Shown here: positions 29,281-40,440 of the stretch, in pieces
How positions within the stretch are numbered: position 1 is the first letter of the stretch
Layout of the letters: the number at the start of each line of letters is the position of its first letter
Origin: Burkholderiales bacterium
Lineage (GTDB): Bacteria > Pseudomonadota > Gammaproteobacteria > Burkholderiales > Burkholderiaceae_A
Length of the DNA: 64,000 nucleotides
Direction of reading: 5' to 3'
Assembly (NCBI GenBank): GCA_027486725.1
Contig: JAIXOP010000003.1
Location: forward strand, 1-64,000
Made by a program: the position numbers and the translations under genes
The notes under the pieces: model-generated
Seen by the model: only the letters and a program-made list of their open reading frames with translations
What the model was told of the DNA's origin: nothing
Database searches by the model: none

Positions 29281-30314
29281 GGCTGAGGGTCCGAGGTTGG
29301 GTTCGAGGTTGGGTCCGAAGTTGGGTCCGAAGTTGCCCCCGAAGCAGCATCCGGCGGGGGCAGGCCCCGGCGCCGGGCCCGAGGATGGGCGACATCGTAA
29401 ACCGAAGCCAGCCGCTGAAAGTCGAGCTGGGTATAGACCTCGGTGGTGGTCAGCTGGGCATGGCCCAGCAGCTCCTGCACCGCCCGCAGATCGCCGCTCG
29501 ACTGCAGCAGGTGGCTGGCATATGAGTGCCGCAGCATGTGGGGGTGCAGGGGCTGATCCAGGCCTGCCGCCTGGGCTCGCGCCGCCACACGGCGCTGCAC
29601 GCCGCGGGGGCTGAGGCGGCCCCCATCGCGATTGATGAAGAGCGCCGGCACCTCGGCGGGCACTAGGCCCAGGGCCGTCAGGCGCTCGGCCCGCAGGGGA
29701 AGGTAGCGTTGCACTGCCGCCACCGCATGCTGGCCCAGGGGCAGCAGCCGCTCCTTCGACCCCTTGCCGAGCACCAGCACCTCGGCCCGCTCCGTGCTCA
29801 GCCAGCTGCGGCTCTGGGGGTGGCCCGGAAGATCGAGGGACACGGCCTCGGAGAGTCGGATGCCTGCGCTGTAGAGGACCTCCATCAGGGCCTGGTCGCG
29901 GGCTGCCAGCCAGTCCTGGGCCTGCGGTGCAGATTCGAGCAGGCCGAGCATGTCGTCGACGGGAAGGGCCTTGGGCAGGCGGCGGGCGGGCCGCGGGGCG
30001 CGCAGTCCTCGGGCGGGGTTGTGGCCCGCAGGCCCCCAGCCGGGCTGCTGCATCTGCCAGTCGAGGTATTGGCGCCAGGCGGCGAGCCGCCGGCGCTGGC
30101 TGCGCGGTGCCAGCCCCGATCGGGTCAGGGCCGCCAGGGCGGAGCGCAGGTCGGAGGGGCGCAGATCCCGATCGGACGTCTGAGGAAAGGCGGCATCGAG
30201 GGCACGCAGCTCGTGGTGGTAGCCCTTCAGGGTGGCCGGGGATCGGCCCGCAGCCGCCAGAGACTCTAGAAAGGCTGCGATGCGGTCGCTGCGGATCGAG
30301 GGGGCCTGGGGCAT
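29277..30314 (-). CDS. xerC: Tyrosine recombinase XerC
   Basis: A 345-aa site-specific recombinase that resolves chromosome dimers with XerD at dif. The catalytic residues are visible: Arg in AGIRLSE, Lys in LGKGSKERLLPL, HxxR in HMLRHSYASHLL, His in LGHAQLTTTEVYTQ and the nucleophile Tyr of VYTQL. The C-terminus bears a SDPT-type repeat (29287-29334), unusual for XerC. The first 49 nt overlap the DUF484 gene, as in many proteobacteria where DUF484 precedes xerC. Confidence 0.95.
   Translation of the reverse strand: MPQAPSIRSDRIAAFLESLAAAGRSPATLKGYHHELRALDAAFPQTSDRDLRPSDLRSALAALTRSGLAPRSQRRRLAAWRQYLDWQMQQPGWGPAGHNPARGLRAPRPARRLPKALPVDDMLGLLESAPQAQDWLAARDQALMEVLYSAGIRLSEAVSLDLPGHPQSRSWLSTERAEVLVLGKGSKERLLPLGQHAVAAVQRYLPLRAERLTALGLVPAEVPALFINRDGGRLSPRGVQRRVAARAQAAGLDQPLHPHMLRHSYASHLLQSSGDLRAVQELLGHAQLTTTEVYTQLDFQRLASVYDVAHPRARRRGLPPPDAASGATSDPTSDPTSNPTSDPQP
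29287..29334 (-). repeat. 12-nt tandem repeat (4 units) at the xerC 3' end
   Basis: Units at 29287, 29299, 29311 and 29323 (GGGTCCGAGGTT, GGGTTCGAGGTT, then GGGTCCGAAGTT twice, plus-strand reading), followed by a decayed fifth unit, code for the tail SDPTSDPTSNPTSDP. They lie just upstream of the CobW start codon, so unit number could also alter that leader. Confidence 0.9.
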
Positions 30315-31036
30315 GCGAGCAGGGCGGCGCTGGCGAGTTCGGCGATGCGTTCCAAGAACTCGGTGCCGTGGTTGGGTGCAAATCGGCCGGGGTCGCCCGA
30401 GGCCAGCACCAGAAGGCCACTGGCCGTGGGTGCGAGGCCCTGGCGCAGGGGCAGAAGGGCCATCGACCCGCGCTCGGGCATGGCCTCGGGGGGCAAGAGG
30501 CGGTACGCCGTGTGGGCCTGCCGAGATGGCCCCGACAGGCAGAGCGGCGCGCGCAGCTCGCCGAACTGCTCGGCCACAGCGTCTCCTGGGGACAGCCACC
30601 AGGCCGGACGGGCTTCCGAAGGGGGCAGGGCCGCTGCCTGCTCGGCCAGCGCCCCCTGCCAGAGGCCCAGGCCCACCGACGGCACCTGAAAAATCTCAGC
30701 AATGCTGGCGGGCAGCAGATCGATGCGGTCGGCGGGGGTCGGGCAGAGCAGCAGGCCCCGCACCCAGCCCAGCAGGCGGCTGGAGATGGCCTCGTTTTCC
30801 TCGGCAAAGCGCAGCATGTCGGCCATCTTGGCCTCGAGGGTCTGGATGCGGCCACGCAGTGCCAGGGTCTGGCGCTCGATCAGGCTGATGGCGCCGCCCG
30901 TGGGGCCGTGGCGCAGTTCCAGCCCCTCAAGGAGTTCGGGCTGCCGAATGAAGACATCGGGGTGGGCCGACAGGATGCGCTCGAGCGCGGCACGATCGGC
31001 CTCGGACAGCGGCTGTGGGATGAGGGACTGGGTCAT
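30266..31036 (-). CDS. DUF484 family protein
   Basis: A 256-aa GAF-like protein with an opening acidic segment, LSAHPDVFIRQPELLEGLELRH, and the family-typical SLIERQTLALRGRIQTLEAKMADMLRFAEEN coiled stretch. DUF484 sits between dapF and xerC in most gamma- and betaproteobacteria. The function is unknown. It overlaps dapF by 4 nt and xerC by 49 nt. Confidence 0.9.
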   Translation of the reverse strand: MTQSLIPQPLSEADRAALERILSAHPDVFIRQPELLEGLELRHGPTGGAISLIERQTLALRGRIQTLEAKMADMLRFAEENEAISSRLLGWVRGLLLCPTPADRIDLLPASIAEIFQVPSVGLGLWQGALAEQAAALPPSEARPAWWLSPGDAVAEQFGELRAPLCLSGPSRQAHTAYRLLPPEAMPERGSMALLPLRQGLAPTASGLLVLASGDPGRFAPNHGTEFLERIAELASAALLACPRPPRSAATASQPF

Positions 31037-31965
31037 GAGGTCCGTTCAGAGCCCGAGGCGGTTCCAGCGCCCGGGGTAGCGCGCAGGGCTGCACGCAGGC
31101 GATCCAGGCTAAGACGGCCCTCAAAAACAGTCTGGGCGGGGCCCGCCAAAAATACCGAGTCCGTCGGGCGGCCCGACCAGCGAACCTGCAGGGTGCCCCC
31201 GCGGGCCTCGACGGTGACCGGGGAGGCCAGCCGGCCGGTGGCGATGCCTGCCACCACGGCAGCACAGGCCCCGGTGCCGCAGGCCAGGGTCTCGCCGCTG
31301 CCGCGCTCGAAGACCCGCAGGCGGATGCGGTGTTGATCCACAACCTCGGCCAGGCCAACGTTGACCGACTCGGGCAGCCGGGGGTGGGCCTGAAGCCAGG
31401 CGCCCACATCGGCCAGGTGCGGGCTCTCCACGGGGCCGAAGGCCACCAGGTGGGGGTTGCCCATCGAGACGGGAAAGAAGCGCTCGAGCCCCGCGGCCTG
31501 GGCCAGGCCGGCGGGATCCTCGGGGGCATAGAGGCCCTGGCCATCGGCAGCGAGGCCCGCCACATCCATGGGCAGGGCGGATGGGTCCAGGCGCGGGGGT
31601 CCGAGATCCACCTCCAGAATTCCCGACTCCAGCCGACGGGGGTAGATGACCCCCGAGGCGGTCTCCACCGCGATGACTGGGCCCTGGGCCAGCCCCCGCT
31701 CGAAGACGAACTGGGCAAAGCACCGCGCACCATTGCCGCACTGGGCCACCTCGTGCCCATCGGCATTGAAGATCCGGTAGCGAAAGTCGACGCCGAGCCG
31801 GTCGGAGTTTTCGAGCAGCAACACCTGATCTGCCCCCACCCCGTAGCGGCGATCGCAGAGCCAGCGCATGCCCTCCGGGCTCATGAGCTCGGGGGGCAGG
31901 GGCGTGCGGGCATCGAACACCACGAAGTCGTTGCCCGCCCCATGCATTTTGAAAAATTCGACCAT
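31033..31965 (-). CDS. dapF: Diaminopimelate epimerase
   Basis: A 310-aa enzyme converting LL- to meso-diaminopimelate for lysine and peptidoglycan. Both catalytic cysteines are present, in AQCGNGARCFA (about residue 80) and ACGTGACAAV (about 230). MHGAGNDFVVFDAR is the family start, hence the ATG at 31965. About 20 extra C-terminal residues (ALRATPGAGTASGSERTS) are not typical. Confidence 0.96.
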   Translation of the reverse strand: MVEFFKMHGAGNDFVVFDARTPLPPELMSPEGMRWLCDRRYGVGADQVLLLENSDRLGVDFRYRIFNADGHEVAQCGNGARCFAQFVFERGLAQGPVIAVETASGVIYPRRLESGILEVDLGPPRLDPSALPMDVAGLAADGQGLYAPEDPAGLAQAAGLERFFPVSMGNPHLVAFGPVESPHLADVGAWLQAHPRLPESVNVGLAEVVDQHRIRLRVFERGSGETLACGTGACAAVVAGIATGRLASPVTVEARGGTLQVRWSGRPTDSVFLAGPAQTVFEGRLSLDRLRAALRATPGAGTASGSERTS

Positions 31966-31972
31966 GGCCGAA

Positions 31973-32887
31973 TTATGGGCGCTGCCGATAGACGCTGGGT
32001 GCCCCGTCGGGGCGGGTCTTGAAGCGGCGGTGGGTCCAGAGGTATTGGCTGGGCGACTCGCGCACCCGATCTTCAATGAACGCGTTCATGCGCCGAGCCC
32101 CCTCCTCCACCGGCTCGTCGGGCAGGTGCTGCCAGGCGGGATAGAAGCGGCCCTCGTAGCCGTCGGGGGTCAGCCGGGTCACCAGGGGCAGGACATAAGC
32201 ACCCGTGCGCTGGGCAAGCCGCACCACGCTCGTCACTGTGGCGGCCTCCTGATCGAAGAACGGAACGAACACCGCGTCGCGGGGGCCCAGGTCCATGTCG
32301 GGGAGGAAATAAATGGGCGTGTGGCGCATCAGCGCTCGCACCAGCTTGGTCATGCCCTCTTGGCGGGAGACCAGCAGGGGCTGGTTGAATCGCGAGCGGC
32401 CCGAGAGCATGAAGCGATTGAGGCGTGGGCTGGACTGCAGCGAGTACATCGTTGCCATCCGATGCAGGGCCTGGAGCCGCAGGCCGCCCGCGTCGAGGCC
32501 CATGAAGTGGGGGGCCAGCACGATGAGGGGCTTGTCCTTCAGGGCATCGAAGGTCTCCATGCCCAGCAGCCGAACCCGCGCCTCCACCTGCTTGCGCGGG
32601 GCGGTCCAGAGGAAGAAGCGATCGACGAGGGCCTGGCCATACTCCCGGAAGTGGGCCCGGGCAATCTCGGCGCGCTCGGTCTTGCTCAGGTGGGGAAAGC
32701 AGAGGTCGAGGTTGCGTCGGCAGATGCGCCGGCGGCTGGCCGCCAGGGCGTGCGCCACGCTGCCCAGGGCACTGCCAAAGGCCCGCTGCATTGGCCACGG
32801 CGTCCGGGCCAGCGCATGGCCCAGCAGCAGGCCGAGGCCGATGAGCGCCTCGCGCAGGTGAAAGCCAAGGGTGGTGGGTGCGGGCAT
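31973..32887 (-). CDS. Lipid A biosynthesis lauroyl-type acyltransferase
   Basis: A 304-aa inner-membrane acyltransferase of the LpxL/HtrB family, adding a secondary acyl chain to lipid A. The HX4D motif is HFMGLD, followed by [25 protein letters not shown] (core DMDLGP). ATG 32887 is used; the TTG at 32911 is possible. It is divergent from metK. Confidence 0.9.
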   Translation of the reverse strand: MPAPTTLGFHLREALIGLGLLLGHALARTPWPMQRAFGSALGSVAHALAASRRRICRRNLDLCFPHLSKTERAEIARAHFREYGQALVDRFFLWTAPRKQVEARVRLLGMETFDALKDKPLIVLAPHFMGLDAGGLRLQALHRMATMYSLQSSPRLNRFMLSGRSRFNQPLLVSRQEGMTKLVRALMRHTPIYFLPDMDLGPRDAVFVPFFDQEAATVTSVVRLAQRTGAYVLPLVTRLTPDGYEGRFYPAWQHLPDEPVEEGARRMNAFIEDRVRESPSQYLWTHRRFKTRPDGAPSVYRQRP

Positions 32888-32903
32888 GGGCAGTGTGGGG
32901 GTG

Positions 32904-33087
32904 TTGGCCAAGAGGCCAGCGCAAAGGCTACACTTTAATGATTCGCCGATTTAATTCGACAACTTGCGGGGCGAATTGCGCAGACATGCGCAGTACAAAT
33001 ACCGCTAAAGCGTTTGCCGGTGATGGTTATCCAGCTGCAGGCCCGCTTCGTCGATCAACCCTTTCGTCGATCCACCTGGAGACCACC
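32904..33087 (+). promoter_or_regulatory. metK promoter and structured 5' leader
   Basis: A possible promoter (TTGGCC 32904, TACACT 32929, 19-nt spacing) is followed by a leader of about 145 nt. It holds two stems: ATTCGCC (32941-32947) with GGCGAAT (32970-32976), and TGCGCA-GACA-TGCGCA (32977-32992). CTGGAG (33076-33081) could serve as ribosome-binding site. No known SAM riboswitch class is evident to me. Function is unproven. Confidence 0.4.
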
Positions 33088-34254
33088 ATGAACCGCGAAC
33101 CCTTTTTCTTCACCTCCGAATCCGTGTCTGAAGGCCATCCCGACAAGGTGGCCGACCAGATCTCCGATGCCATCCTCGACGCCATCCTGACCCAGGACCC
33201 GACCTCGCGGGTTGCGGCCGAGACCCTCTGCAACACAGGCCTGGTGGTCTTGGCGGGTGAGATCACCACCCGCGCCAACGTTGACTACATCGAGGTGGCC
33301 CGCGGCACGCTGCAGCGCATCGGCTACAACAACGCCGACTTCGGCATCGACCACAAGAGCTGCGCCGTGCTGGTGGCCTACGACAAGCAGAGCCCCGACA
33401 TTGCCCAGGGCGTTGACCGCGCCCACGACGACGGCCTGGACCAGGGTGCCGGCGACCAGGGAATCATGTTTGGCTATGCCTGCACCGAGACCTCGAGCCT
33501 GATGCCGGCAGCCATCCACCTCTCCCACCGAATCGTGGAGCGCCAGTCGCTGCTGCGCCGAGATGGCCGCCTGCCTTGGCTGCGCCCCGACGCCAAGTCC
33601 CAGGTCACCCTGCGCTATGAGAATGGCCGCCCGGTGGCCATCGACACGGTGGTGCTCTCCACCCAGCACGCACCAGACATCGGCCTGGAGGCTCTGCGCG
33701 AGGCGGTCATCGAAGAGATCATCAAGCCGGTTCTGCCAGCCGACCTGGTCAAGGGCGACATCAAGTACTTCGTGAACCCCACCGGACGATTCGTGATCGG
33801 TGGCCCCCAGGGCGACTGCGGCCTGACCGGGCGCAAGATCATCGTCGACACCTACGGCGGTGCTGCGCCCCACGGCGGTGGCGCATTCTCGGGCAAAGAC
33901 CCCTCGAAGGTCGACCGCTCGGCGGCCTACGCCGCACGCTACGTGGCCAAAAACATCGTGGCGGCCGGGCTGGCGGAGCGCGCGCTCATCCAGGTCTCCT
34001 ACGCCATCGGTGTGGCCAAGCCCACCTCCATCATGGTCGACACCCAGGGCACGGGCAAGGTCTCCGACGCCAAGCTCTCGGCAGCGGTGGCCCAGGTCTT
34101 CGATCTGCGGCCCAAGGGCATTGTGAAAATGCTCAATCTCTTGCGCCCGATCTACGGCAAAACCGCAGCCTACGGCCACTTTGGCCGTGAGGAGCCGGAG
34201 TTCTCGTGGGAAGCTACCGACAAGGTTGAGGCGCTCAAAGCCGCACTTTCCTGA
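33088..34254 (+). CDS. metK: S-adenosylmethionine synthetase
   Basis: A 388-aa enzyme making SAM from methionine and ATP. Family motifs are [19 protein letters not shown] at the N-terminus, [12 protein letters not shown] and [19 protein letters not shown]. Length is normal. The ATG at 33088 starts [12 protein letters not shown]; the long upstream frame is not conserved. It is followed by an SAH riboswitch and ahcY. Confidence 0.98.
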   Translation: MNREPFFFTSESVSEGHPDKVADQISDAILDAILTQDPTSRVAAETLCNTGLVVLAGEITTRANVDYIEVARGTLQRIGYNNADFGIDHKSCAVLVAYDKQSPDIAQGVDRAHDDGLDQGAGDQGIMFGYACTETSSLMPAAIHLSHRIVERQSLLRRDGRLPWLRPDAKSQVTLRYENGRPVAIDTVVLSTQHAPDIGLEALREAVIEEIIKPVLPADLVKGDIKYFVNPTGRFVIGGPQGDCGLTGRKIIVDTYGGAAPHGGGAFSGKDPSKVDRSAAYAARYVAKNIVAAGLAERALIQVSYAIGVAKPTSIMVDTQGTGKVSDAKLSAAVAQVFDLRPKGIVKMLNLLRPIYGKTAAYGHFGREEPEFSWEATDKVEALKAALS

Positions 34255-34267
34255 TACCCTCCGCGTT

Positions 34268-34358
34268 CTTCGAGGAGCGTTGCAAGGCTCCTCGGGCTGC
34301 GCACTCGCGCAGCCCCGGGGCTCCAGGCTCGAAGACGGTTGTTTTGCAACGGCGCTCG
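34268..34358 (+). ncRNA. SAH riboswitch upstream of ahcY
   Basis: The conserved elements of the S-adenosylhomocysteine riboswitch occur in order: CGAGGAGCGTTGCAA (34271-34285), a variable 9-bp hairpin (GGGCTGCGC 34294-34302 with GCGCAGCCC 34307-34315), CAGGCTCGAA (34324-34333), then TTGCAACGGCGCTCG (34344-34358) which closes the outer stem. CGAG at 34271 can pair with CTCG at 34328 for the pseudoknot. SAH binding should raise ahcY expression. Confidence 0.93.
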
Positions 34359-34405
34359 CGATCCCCCACTCGTCATCAGTCCACTTGAAACGAAAGGAGC
34401 GCGAC

Positions 34406-35854
<1,449 letters not shown>

Positions 35855-35885
35855 GGCAACCCCGCAATCCAACCTCGGCCGCGCC

Positions 35886-36785
35886 ATGTCTTCGTTCCTC
35901 GAGCCCGCCCAGGCGGACATCAGCTTTGAGTTTTTTCCGCCCAAGTCCGCCGAGGCGGCCGAGGCCCTGAAGACCACCGCCGAGCAGCTGGCGGTGGCGG
36001 GGCCGGCCTATGTGTCGGTCACCTACGGCGCTGGGGGGTCGACCCGCAGCGGAACCCAGGGTGCCGTCGAGCAGATGCTGGGGCTCTTCGGCGACGTGGC
36101 GCCCCACGTCTCGTGCATTGGGGCAGACCTCGATGAGCTGCGCGAACTCTTGGCGGGCTATCGGCGCCAGGGTGTGCGCCGGCTGGTGGCGCTGCGTGGC
36201 GACCTGCCCTCGGGCTTCGGCGCCCCAGGGCCCCTGCGCTATGCCGCCGACCTGGTTCGCTTCATCCGAGAAGAATTCGACGACGCCTTCCACATCGAGG
36301 TGGCCGCCTATCCCGAGGGCCATCCGCAGGCACGCAGCCTCCAAGACGACCTCACCCACTTTGTCGAGAAGATGCGGGCTGGAGCCCACGGCGCCATCAC
36401 CCAATACTTCTTCAACACCGACGCCTATTTCCGCTTCATCGACGAGGCCTATGCCCGGGGGGTGCACCAGCCCATCGTGCCGGGCATCATGCCGATCACC
36501 AACCACACCCAGCTGGCGCGCTTTTCCGACGCCTGCGGCGCCGAGATTCCCCGCTGGATTCGCAGCCGCCTCGAGGGCTACGGCGACGACCTCGCCTCCA
36601 TCCGGGCCTTTGGGCACGAGGTGGTCGTCGACCTGGTGGATCAGCTCTTGACTGCCGGGGCCCCCGGCGTGCACTTCTACACGATGAATCGGGCCGAGCC
36701 CACCCTGGCCCTGCTGCGCGATCTGGTTGGCCGCAAGGGCCTGGCGCTCAACTCCGCCCCGGGCTTCGCCAGCCCCGTTCACTGA
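35886..36785 (+). CDS. metF: 5,10-methylenetetrahydrofolate reductase
   Basis: A 299-aa FAD-containing TIM-barrel enzyme that makes 5-methyl-THF for methionine synthesis. The opening ISFEFFPPKSAEA, VTYGAGGSTR, RLVALRGDLPSG, ITQYFFNTDAYFRF and PGIMPITN are diagnostic. It completes the metK-ahcY-metF methyl-cycle block. The 3' end overlaps the convergent formyl-THF cyclo-ligase by 38 nt. Confidence 0.97.
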   Translation: MSSFLEPAQADISFEFFPPKSAEAAEALKTTAEQLAVAGPAYVSVTYGAGGSTRSGTQGAVEQMLGLFGDVAPHVSCIGADLDELRELLAGYRRQGVRRLVALRGDLPSGFGAPGPLRYAADLVRFIREEFDDAFHIEVAAYPEGHPQARSLQDDLTHFVEKMRAGAHGAITQYFFNTDAYFRFIDEAYARGVHQPIVPGIMPITNHTQLARFSDACGAEIPRWIRSRLEGYGDDLASIRAFGHEVVVDLVDQLLTAGAPGVHFYTMNRAEPTLALLRDLVGRKGLALNSAPGFASPVH

Positions 36786-37374
36786 CCCAGGCATCGCAGC
36801 ACAGGTCGTGGGGCTCGCCGATTCGGCGATCGATCTCCGCGAATCCAAAGCTCACCCCCACCAGCCGAGGGCGACGCGCCGGAACATGGCCCGGCTGGGC
36901 CATGACCGCGGCCAGGGTTCGGTCGTAATAGCCCTTTCCAGCGCCCAGCCGTGCGCCCGCAGGATCAATGCCAATGCACGGCAAGACCCAGACCTCGGGC
37001 ACGGCCTCGTGGCCCGCCTCGGGCACGGGCAGGCCCATGAGGTCCTGCAGCATGGCCGCACCCGGCTTCCACGACCGAAAGACCATCGGGCCCTCGCGCT
37101 GCGTGACCACGGGCAGCATCAGGTGCATGCCCCGGGCATGCCAGGCGCGCCAGAGGCCCATGAGGTCGGGCTCTCCCTTCCAGGGGAGGAACACGCCCAC
37201 CCGATCCCAGTTGTCGTGGATGGCGTGGGCCGAGAGCAGGTCGGCGATGGTGCGCTCGGCCAAATCTCGCTCGGCCGCCAGCATCATCTGCCGGCGCCGG
37301 AGCAGGTAGCGGCGCCATTCGGACTTGTTCCCATCGGCGGGCGGTGGATCAATCTGGTCGGACAAGGTGGTCAT
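36748..37374 (-). CDS. fau: 5-formyltetrahydrofolate cyclo-ligase
   Basis: A 208-aa ATP-dependent enzyme converting 5-formyl-THF to 5,10-methenyl-THF. The signature RLGAGKGYYDR (about 150-160) and the N-terminal basic motif RRYLLRRRQMM are present. Start 37374 (MTTLSDQ) is chosen over 37422. It faces metF and diverges from slt by 28 nt. Confidence 0.93.
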   Translation of the reverse strand: MTTLSDQIDPPPADGNKSEWRRYLLRRRQMMLAAERDLAERTIADLLSAHAIHDNWDRVGVFLPWKGEPDLMGLWRAWHARGMHLMLPVVTQREGPMVFRSWKPGAAMLQDLMGLPVPEAGHEAVPEVWVLPCIGIDPAGARLGAGKGYYDRTLAAVMAQPGHVPARRPRLVGVSFGFAEIDRRIGEPHDLCCDAWVSERGWRSPGRS

Positions 37375-37402
37375 GGACAGCGGCTCCCGGTATCGTTGGG
37401 GC

Positions 37403-39370
37403 ATGCGTCTGCGCCCCCTCATTGCCTGCTGTCTGATTCTGCTCTCGATTGCGCCAGCCCACGCTCAGGAGAATCCATTCCTTGATTCCCCAGTCGCGGC
37501 ACCCGAGGCCCTGTTGGGCGAGGCCCTCATGCCTTCGGCGCAGCGCGCCTTTCAGCAGGGCAACACCGCGGCACTGGAGCGCATCCGCGGCGAACTGCAG
37601 GAAAGCCCCCTGCGCATCTGGGTGGACCACTGGCTGCTGCGGCTCGAGCTGCAGTCCGACACCAGCACCGACCTCACGCGCAAACTCGCTGCCTTCGACA
37701 AGGCCTGGGGCCCGCACCCCCTCGCGCGGCGAAACTGGGCCCTCTGGGCCGAGGCCCAACTGCGCAGCCGCCTGGAGTCTGGCAAGCCCATCGACGATGT
37801 CCTCGGCCGGCTGGATCCGGCCGTCGAGAGCACCGCGCTCCGCTGTGCCCGCGCAGCGCCCTCCGACCAGGCCACCCTCGAGGCGGGGCTCTCCGACCGA
37901 ATCTGCCGGGATCTCCTGGTCCAACGCAGCACCGGCTGGAGCCTGAGCGCCGACGAGCGTACCCGGCTCGCCCGAAGCCTTGCCTTTGCCCGGCAGACCA
38001 AATCCGCCATCGACCTCTGGTCGGCGGCCCCGGCGGGCGGTCCAGGCCTCACCGGCTCCGAAGAGCGATTCCTCGGCTGGCTGGCCGAACTCTCCAAAAG
38101 CCTGAAGGAGGCTGAGCGCCTGCACCAGCGGGGCCTGAGACTCTCGCCCGAGCAATCCAAGGCGGCCGAGTTCGCCCTCGGAGCCCGGGGGTGGCTGCGC
38201 TCCGACGCCGATGCATCGCGCCGGATCCGCCGTCATCTGGCCCAGGCGTCCACCATGCCCGCCGAGCTGGTGGAATCTGCAGCCCGACAGATGCTGCGCG
38301 ACAACGCTGCCGACGAGGTCCTGCGCCTGATTTCGGCCATGCCCGCCCGCATGCAGGCCGACGAGCCATGGCGCTATTGGCGCGCCCGCATCGGCATGCA
38401 CAAGGCCGCTGCCCGAGGCGAGAGCACCGACCCCTTCAAGGAAGAACTCTCCGCCCTCAGTTCCGGCCTGAGTTTTTATTCGGTGCTGGCGGCCGAGTCG
38501 CTCGGGCGAAACTCCGAGGTGGAAGTGCTGGCTGCACCCGCCCCCGCCGGCAAGGCCAAACCCAGGGCCCTCACCGCCGAGCTCAAGGCCCTGCGCAAAG
38601 ACCCCTCCGTTCGGCGCGCTCTGGCCATGGCGCGGGTGGGACTGCGGTCGGAATCGGCCATCGAGTGGCGGGGGGTGATCGAAAACCGCACCGATGCCGA
38701 GTTGGTCGCCTTGGCCACACTTGCCATGGCAGCCCAGGCGCCCGACCGGGCCGTGATTGCTGCTGCCCGAAGCGACGACCCTGCCGCTAGCCGGCTGCGC
38801 TTTCCCACGCCCTTCGGCGGCCCCCTGCGCGAGGCACTCGAGGCCCTCAATCCCCAGCACATTGGTCCCGCCTGGGTCTACGGCATTGTTCGGCAGGAGT
38901 CGCGATTCCTGGTCGATGTGAAGTCCTCGGCCAATGCGCAGGGGCTCATGCAGCTCATCCCGCCCACAGCCCGAGCCACCGCCCGCAAGGCGGGCCTGGG
39001 ACGATTCCAGCTCGCCGACCTGGCCGACCCTGGCACCAACCTGCGCCTGGGCACCCACTACCTTGAAGAACTGGCGCGGCGCTTCGAGGGCAACCGCGTG
39101 CTGGCCACCGCCGGCTACAACGCGGGCCCCCACCGGAGCATCACCTGGCGTGCCCGGCTGTCGGAGCCCGTCGACGGCGCAGCGTTTGTCGAATCCATCC
39201 CATTCAAAGAAACGCGGGACTACGTGAAGGCCGTCTCGCTCAATGCCGTGGTCTACGAGCGGCTGTTGTCGGGCGCCACATCCACCCGAACACCGCTCAC
39301 CCAGTGGCTTGGCGAGATTTCCCCTGGACCAGCTGGGGGTGGCAGCGAGATCGCCGACAGCAGCGACTAA
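37403..39370 (+). CDS. slt: Soluble lytic murein transglycosylase
   Basis: A 655-aa periplasmic muramidase-like enzyme. It has a signal peptide (LRPLIACCLILLSIAPAHAQ), an alpha-superhelical central domain and a C-terminal lysozyme-like domain. The catalytic Glu is in YGIVRQESRF (about residue 500), followed by ANAQGLMQLIPPTA and TAGYNAGPHR. It cuts glycan strands to 1,6-anhydro muropeptides, which AmpG (58211) could import. Confidence 0.94.
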   Translation: MRLRPLIACCLILLSIAPAHAQENPFLDSPVAAPEALLGEALMPSAQRAFQQGNTAALERIRGELQESPLRIWVDHWLLRLELQSDTSTDLTRKLAAFDKAWGPHPLARRNWALWAEAQLRSRLESGKPIDDVLGRLDPAVESTALRCARAAPSDQATLEAGLSDRICRDLLVQRSTGWSLSADERTRLARSLAFARQTKSAIDLWSAAPAGGPGLTGSEERFLGWLAELSKSLKEAERLHQRGLRLSPEQSKAAEFALGARGWLRSDADASRRIRRHLAQASTMPAELVESAARQMLRDNAADEVLRLISAMPARMQADEPWRYWRARIGMHKAAARGESTDPFKEELSALSSGLSFYSVLAAESLGRNSEVEVLAAPAPAGKAKPRALTAELKALRKDPSVRRALAMARVGLRSESAIEWRGVIENRTDAELVALATLAMAAQAPDRAVIAAARSDDPAASRLRFPTPFGGPLREALEALNPQHIGPAWVYGIVRQESRFLVDVKSSANAQGLMQLIPPTARATARKAGLGRFQLADLADPGTNLRLGTHYLEELARRFEGNRVLATAGYNAGPHRSITWRARLSEPVDGAAFVESIPFKETRDYVKAVSLNAVVYERLLSGATSTRTPLTQWLGEISPGPAGGGSEIADSSD

Positions 39371-39440
39371 CTCCTGCGGGGCCGCCGCTCCGCTATCCTG
39401 CGGGGCCATCGGCCTCGACCCATTTCCTCACAGAGTCTCT

Positions 39441-40436
39441 ATGCAAACCACCCCCGTACAAACCACCCTCATCGGCGGCACCGGCATGATCGGCCGTGCC
39501 TTGGCTGCGCGGCTCGTGAGCGAGGCCCAGGGCCGAGCCGGCGCAGTGCGTGTCCTCGTGCGTCGCCGCGCCAAGGCCCATGCACTGCTCACCCTGCCCG
39601 GCATCGAGATCGTGGAGGTCGACCTGCGCGACGAGCACGCCCTCGAGCAGGCCATCGCCGGCTCCGGGGCCGTGGTCAACCTGGTCGGGGTGCTCCAGAG
39701 CAGCAGCGGGAGGCCCTGGGGCAAGGAGTTCGACGAGGCCCACGTCAAGCTGCCCGCGAGGATCGGCAAGGCCATGCTGCGTGCTGGCGTTCGACGCCTG
39801 GTGCACATCGGGGCGCTCGGGGTCTCGGAGCAGGCACCATCGATGTACCTGCGCTCCAAGGCCGCGGGCGAGGCATCGCTGCGGGGGCTGCGCGAACTTC
39901 AGCTCACGGTGCTGCGTCCCTCGGTGGTCTTTGGCCCCGAGGACCAATTCACGCGGCTCTTTGCTCGGCTCATGGCCATCGCCCCCATCATGCCCCTGGC
40001 CACGCCGCACGCGCAGTTCCAGCCCGTGGCCATCCACGATGTGGTCACCGCCATCGTCTCCTGCCTGCGCAAGCCCGAGACCATCGGCAAGACCTACGAA
40101 CTCGCAGGCCCCGAGGTGCTCACGCTCTATGAAATCGTTCATTGGGTCGGCATTTACAGCGGACATCCCCGGCCAATCCTGCCGCTGCCCGATGCCCTCT
40201 CCTGGCTGCAGGCCGTGATCATGGAAATGCTCCCGGGAACCCCCCTGATGTCGCGCGACAACCTGGCGTCGGCCAGCGTCCCCAACATCGCTCAGGCCCC
40301 CTTGGCCCCCGAGCTCGGCATTGGCGAGCCCACGAGCCTCCATGCCCTGGGCCCCAACTACCTGGGCGGCGATACCCCTCGGGACCGCCTGCTCGAGCGT
40401 CGGCGCACCAGCCGAAAGCATCGCAGCAGCCTCTAG
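39441..40436 (+). CDS. Atypical SDR (NDUFA9-like complex I family NAD(P)-binding protein)
   Basis: A 331-aa Rossmann protein with [17 protein letters not shown] at the N-terminus, [17 protein letters not shown] and [13 protein letters not shown]. This is the NDUFA9/YMR-type group of extended SDRs lacking the normal YxxxK site. Cofactor binding is likely but the substrate is unknown. It precedes cca by 4 nt, as in related genomes. Confidence 0.85.
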   Translation: MQTTPVQTTLIGGTGMIGRALAARLVSEAQGRAGAVRVLVRRRAKAHALLTLPGIEIVEVDLRDEHALEQAIAGSGAVVNLVGVLQSSSGRPWGKEFDEAHVKLPARIGKAMLRAGVRRLVHIGALGVSEQAPSMYLRSKAAGEASLRGLRELQLTVLRPSVVFGPEDQFTRLFARLMAIAPIMPLATPHAQFQPVAIHDVVTAIVSCLRKPETIGKTYELAGPEVLTLYEIVHWVGIYSGHPRPILPLPDALSWLQAVIMEMLPGTPLMSRDNLASASVPNIAQAPLAPELGIGEPTSLHALGPNYLGGDTPRDRLLERRRTSRKHRSSL

Positions 40437-40440
40437 CATC

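Noticed and set aside
32938-33087. Known SAM riboswitch ahead of metK
   Set aside because: The stems do not match a class I, II or III pattern that I can recognise; kept only as an unclassified leader.
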